Of a stretch of DNA of 64,000 nt, positions 61,919-64,000 are shown piece after piece. This DNA is from Bolinopsis microptera (taxonomy: Eukaryota; Ctenophora; Tentaculata; Lobata; Bolinopsidae). Both the position numbers and the translations under genes were made by a program. Within the stretch, counting starts at the first letter, position 1; every line of letters begins with the position of its first letter. The DNA lies in NCBI RefSeq assembly GCF_026151205.1, contig NC_087072.1, forward strand, positions 26,005,799 through 26,069,798, given 5' to 3'. The notes below the pieces were generated by a model. It worked only from the letters and a program-made list of their open reading frames with translations. It had not been told where the DNA came from and made no database searches.

Positions 61919-63102
61919 TTATCTTTTCGAAAGATTTATCTTCCGCTTAAGATTTAACCCCTTGCTTTCTACAATTTTAACACACACACTTATAAATATA
62001 TCGTCCCTTGAACAGTTCAGTATGATGGAGCCCTGCTCAGTTGCTAGATCGACTATGGGCCTACCGCTGTTGCACAGGGTGATGATTCGTTCCGCTTGAC
62101 ATTGTAGATTTGTGTCCACAAGCTCACAACTTGATAGTAGGTGCAGTGCTGTTTGCTCATCCGAGCCACAGATGCACAGCGGAGAGGCCGCTGCTCTGTC
62201 AACTCTGAAGAGAAACGAGTTCAGTAGATTGTTCTTGTACATGAGACTCATAACCAATACTTCCACTTCGCGGCTCACTCCAAAGGGGATGGGAAGGGGG
62301 TTGCAGGAGACTCTTGGAATATCAGACCATCCTTCCATAAGTAGTAGGTTTTGTAGACTTTCTTGCCAAAGTAGCTCTGTGAATTGCTGTATCATTCCCT
62401 TGGTGTACTTGTAAGTCTTTGGGGATAGTAGCAGAATGTGGTCCAGGTTTCTGTGGCTGATTTCATCGAGGTCACAGGCCTGAACTTCTGTGTTAAAATG
62501 TTCTGCTTTCCATTGTAGGAACTTCTGCACCTCTCGGAGATGACAGAGCACTGTTGGGTTCTTTTCATTTAGCTGAGTTTTCACAAAGTCATAGTGAATG
62601 TCATGGAGAACCTTGAGGTAGTGTTTGATCGAGTTTATTCTTCCCAAAGTTTGGAGTGGTGGCACACCGTACCCAGAATGACTTCAAGAATGGCCCCATG
62701 GACGTTGAAAACAGCTCCAACTGCAGCTTTAGACACTCTGTACCATAGTTTGTTTATGTCTGACATATTTGAATTGTTCGTCCATATGGTAGAACCATAA
62801 AACAAGGTCGAGAACAGAATTGTTTTGGTCACTCTCACTATAACTGCTTGGTTCATGCCCCAGTTTCTGTTTGCATAACGGCTCTTACGAACCCAGCGGT
62901 ATACTAGATTGTTGTATACATACTTACTATGCTGTTTGAAGGTTAACTTACTGTCCAAAATGACACCAAGAACCCTTGTCTGATCCGTTAACTGAATTGT
63001 TTTCCCTCCAAGGTTGAATGAAGTCGGGACTCCAGCATGATCATAGCAGTTAAAGCATATAATTTCAGTCTTATTTTTGTTGCAGTTAATAACCATGCGC
63101 CA
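61919..63102 (-). pseudogene. Reverse transcriptase thumb and CCHC tail with one frameshift
   Basis: N-terminal part 63096-62635: MVINCNKNKTEIICF, TRVLGVILDSKLTFKQHS, LFYGSTIW. C-terminal part 62665-61919: PPLQTLGRINSIKHYL, MEGWSDIPRVS, EVLVMSLMYKNNLLNSFLF, then CICGSDEQTALHLLSSC (CCHC). A one-base shift near 62650 separates them. The YxDD core is missing; homology ends near 63102. The fragment at 39770-39897 is from the same family. Confidence 0.88.
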
Positions 63103-63400
63103 ACAGGAGGTCCAATATATTTACAGGAAGCAGTGAATTTACATTACCCCTTATTTTGGTGCACTGTTTTCTGCCTCCAAGGTAGCTTTCAAACCAGATT
63201 AGGATTTCAACCAAAGCAAAAACTAGAAAAGCTCCATTTCTTTCAGTCTGTAAAATTTCCTGTATCTTTACTGATAATTTTGAATGTTATAGTACCTTGA
63301 AATTCTTAAATGAGTGCAAGGGGAGAATTTTGACCCCACATTCTATTACACTTTGATGTTAGCATATGTAAATTCCACTACTAGACAATGTTTCATGTAG
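63103..63400. other. Short upstream region of the carrier gene
   Basis: No gene. Ends with the acceptor TTTCATGTAG at 63391-63400. Confidence 0.4.
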
Positions 63401-63403
63401 GGT

Positions 63404-64000
63404 ATGCTAGACGAAAAGTATAGATGGATTGCAGAAAGTTTTCGAGACTTTATGGCTGGGGTGATTGGAGGCATTACAGCTGTTTATTCTACTCAACCCC
63501 TTGATACGACTAAAGTTAAAATGCAGACATTTCCTAATGAATATCGTTCTGTAATAGTAACATTATCGAAAACTTTCAAGCAAGAGGGCATCAGAGGTCT
63601 GTATGCTGGATCCATTCCTGCTGTTCTTGCCAATGTTGGTGAAAGTGCGACAGCATTCTTGGCTTATGGAAGGATCAGTTCTATAGCTCAATATATGACT
63701 GGCAGTAAAAGCCATCAAGAGTTATCCTTGTTGAGTCAAGCTTTCTGTGGTGCTGGCTCTGGAGCATGCGCTTCATTTGTCCTTACACCCACTGAACTGG
63801 TTAAATGCAGACTACAGACTCAGTATATCACTGGAAAAGCTGCAAAAGGTGTACCCACCAAACCATTTGCCATGTTCATGCACATTGCTACTAAAGAGGG
63901 ACCTCTTAAACTTATGAGAGGGTGGACGCCAACATTATTGAGAGAAACGTGGGGCTATTTTTATTTCTTTGGTGGCTATGAAGCAGCAAAAAAAGTTCTA
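63404..64000 (+). CDS. SLC25A15-like: SLC25A15-like mitochondrial ornithine carrier (partial, runs off the window)
   Basis: Exchanges ornithine and citrulline across the inner mitochondrial membrane in the urea-cycle and arginine pathways. The 199 codons seen cover two of the three carrier repeats. Repeat 1: FMAGVIGGITAV, the signature QPLDTTKVKMQTFP and GIRGLYAGSIPAVLANVGES. Repeat 2: FCGAGSGACASFV, TPTELVKCRLQTQY, GPLKLMRGWTPTLLRETWGY and FFGGYEAAKKVL. PTELVKCRLQT, LLRE and FFGGYE are characteristic of the ORNT1/ORNT2 branch. The usual first signature is P-x-D-x-x-K; here it is PLDTTK. No stop occurs up to 64000. An acceptor (TTTCATGTAG) ends 3 nt before the ATG. Confidence 0.9.
   Translation, partial: MLDEKYRWIAESFRDFMAGVIGGITAVYSTQPLDTTKVKMQTFPNEYRSVIVTLSKTFKQEGIRGLYAGSIPAVLANVGESATAFLAYGRISSIAQYMTGSKSHQELSLLSQAFCGAGSGACASFVLTPTELVKCRLQTQYITGKAAKGVPTKPFAMFMHIATKEGPLKLMRGWTPTLLRETWGYFYFFGGYEAAKKVL

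Overview
The window is nuclear DNA of a multicellular animal. It has spliced genes with GT-AG introns, animal gene families (Rac, HAUS2, TRMT13, SLC35F, SLC25A15) and a dense, varied set of retrotransposons. It is AT-rich with scattered GC-rich hairpins. An invertebrate is likely; the phylum cannot be fixed from the sequence. Six cellular genes can be supported, and each has a 3' splice acceptor 3-12 nt before its start codon. That is the signature expected of spliced-leader trans-splicing, but no leader-RNA gene was seen.

Layout: 78-1445 a 5'-truncated CR1-like reverse transcriptase (-); 1688-2940 an SLC35F1/F2-like transporter (+, two exons); 4250-5830 a second reverse transcriptase family (-); 7903-12215 a four-exon Rac GTPase (+) with tandem arrays before its start codon and in introns 2 and 3; 14.2-20.4 kb two large minisatellites (13-bp and about 32-bp units) with higher-order duplication; 20806-22029 HAUS2 (+) behind ten copies of its own start region; 22626-23897 TRMT13 (+); about 24.57-30.68 kb a nearly complete CR1-like element (-). 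ORF1 of that element joins a PHD finger, a coiled coil, an AlkB-type 2OG-Fe(II) oxygenase and an SGNH esterase. ORF2 carries a second PHD finger, an APE endonuclease and a reverse transcriptase.

31.8-40.1 kb holds small GC-rich hairpin elements with 8-bp target duplications, a 66-bp-arm inverted repeat, a small four-exon gene I do not recognise (34281-36089, -), and a rearranged element with a restriction-like endonuclease tail. 40.1-49.1 kb is a nest: a 4.7-kb Mag-type Ty3/Gypsy element with 82-bp LTRs sits inside the endonuclease of an APE-type non-LTR element, and a second copy of that family follows, bordered by a 10-bp satellite. 49.9-57.2 kb is a large imperfect palindrome full of small indels, possibly a fold-back long read that was never polished. 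57.2-63.1 kb has more retroelement pieces, a further hairpin element and a MITE carrying telomere-like repeats. The window ends inside an SLC25A15-like mitochondrial ornithine carrier (+).

The cellular genes do not form one pathway. The element genes do work together within each element: ORF1 and ORF2 of the CR1 element overlap by ATGA, and the LTR element encodes Gag, protease, reverse transcriptase, RNase H and integrase. Most element copies here are broken by frameshifts, truncation or nesting.
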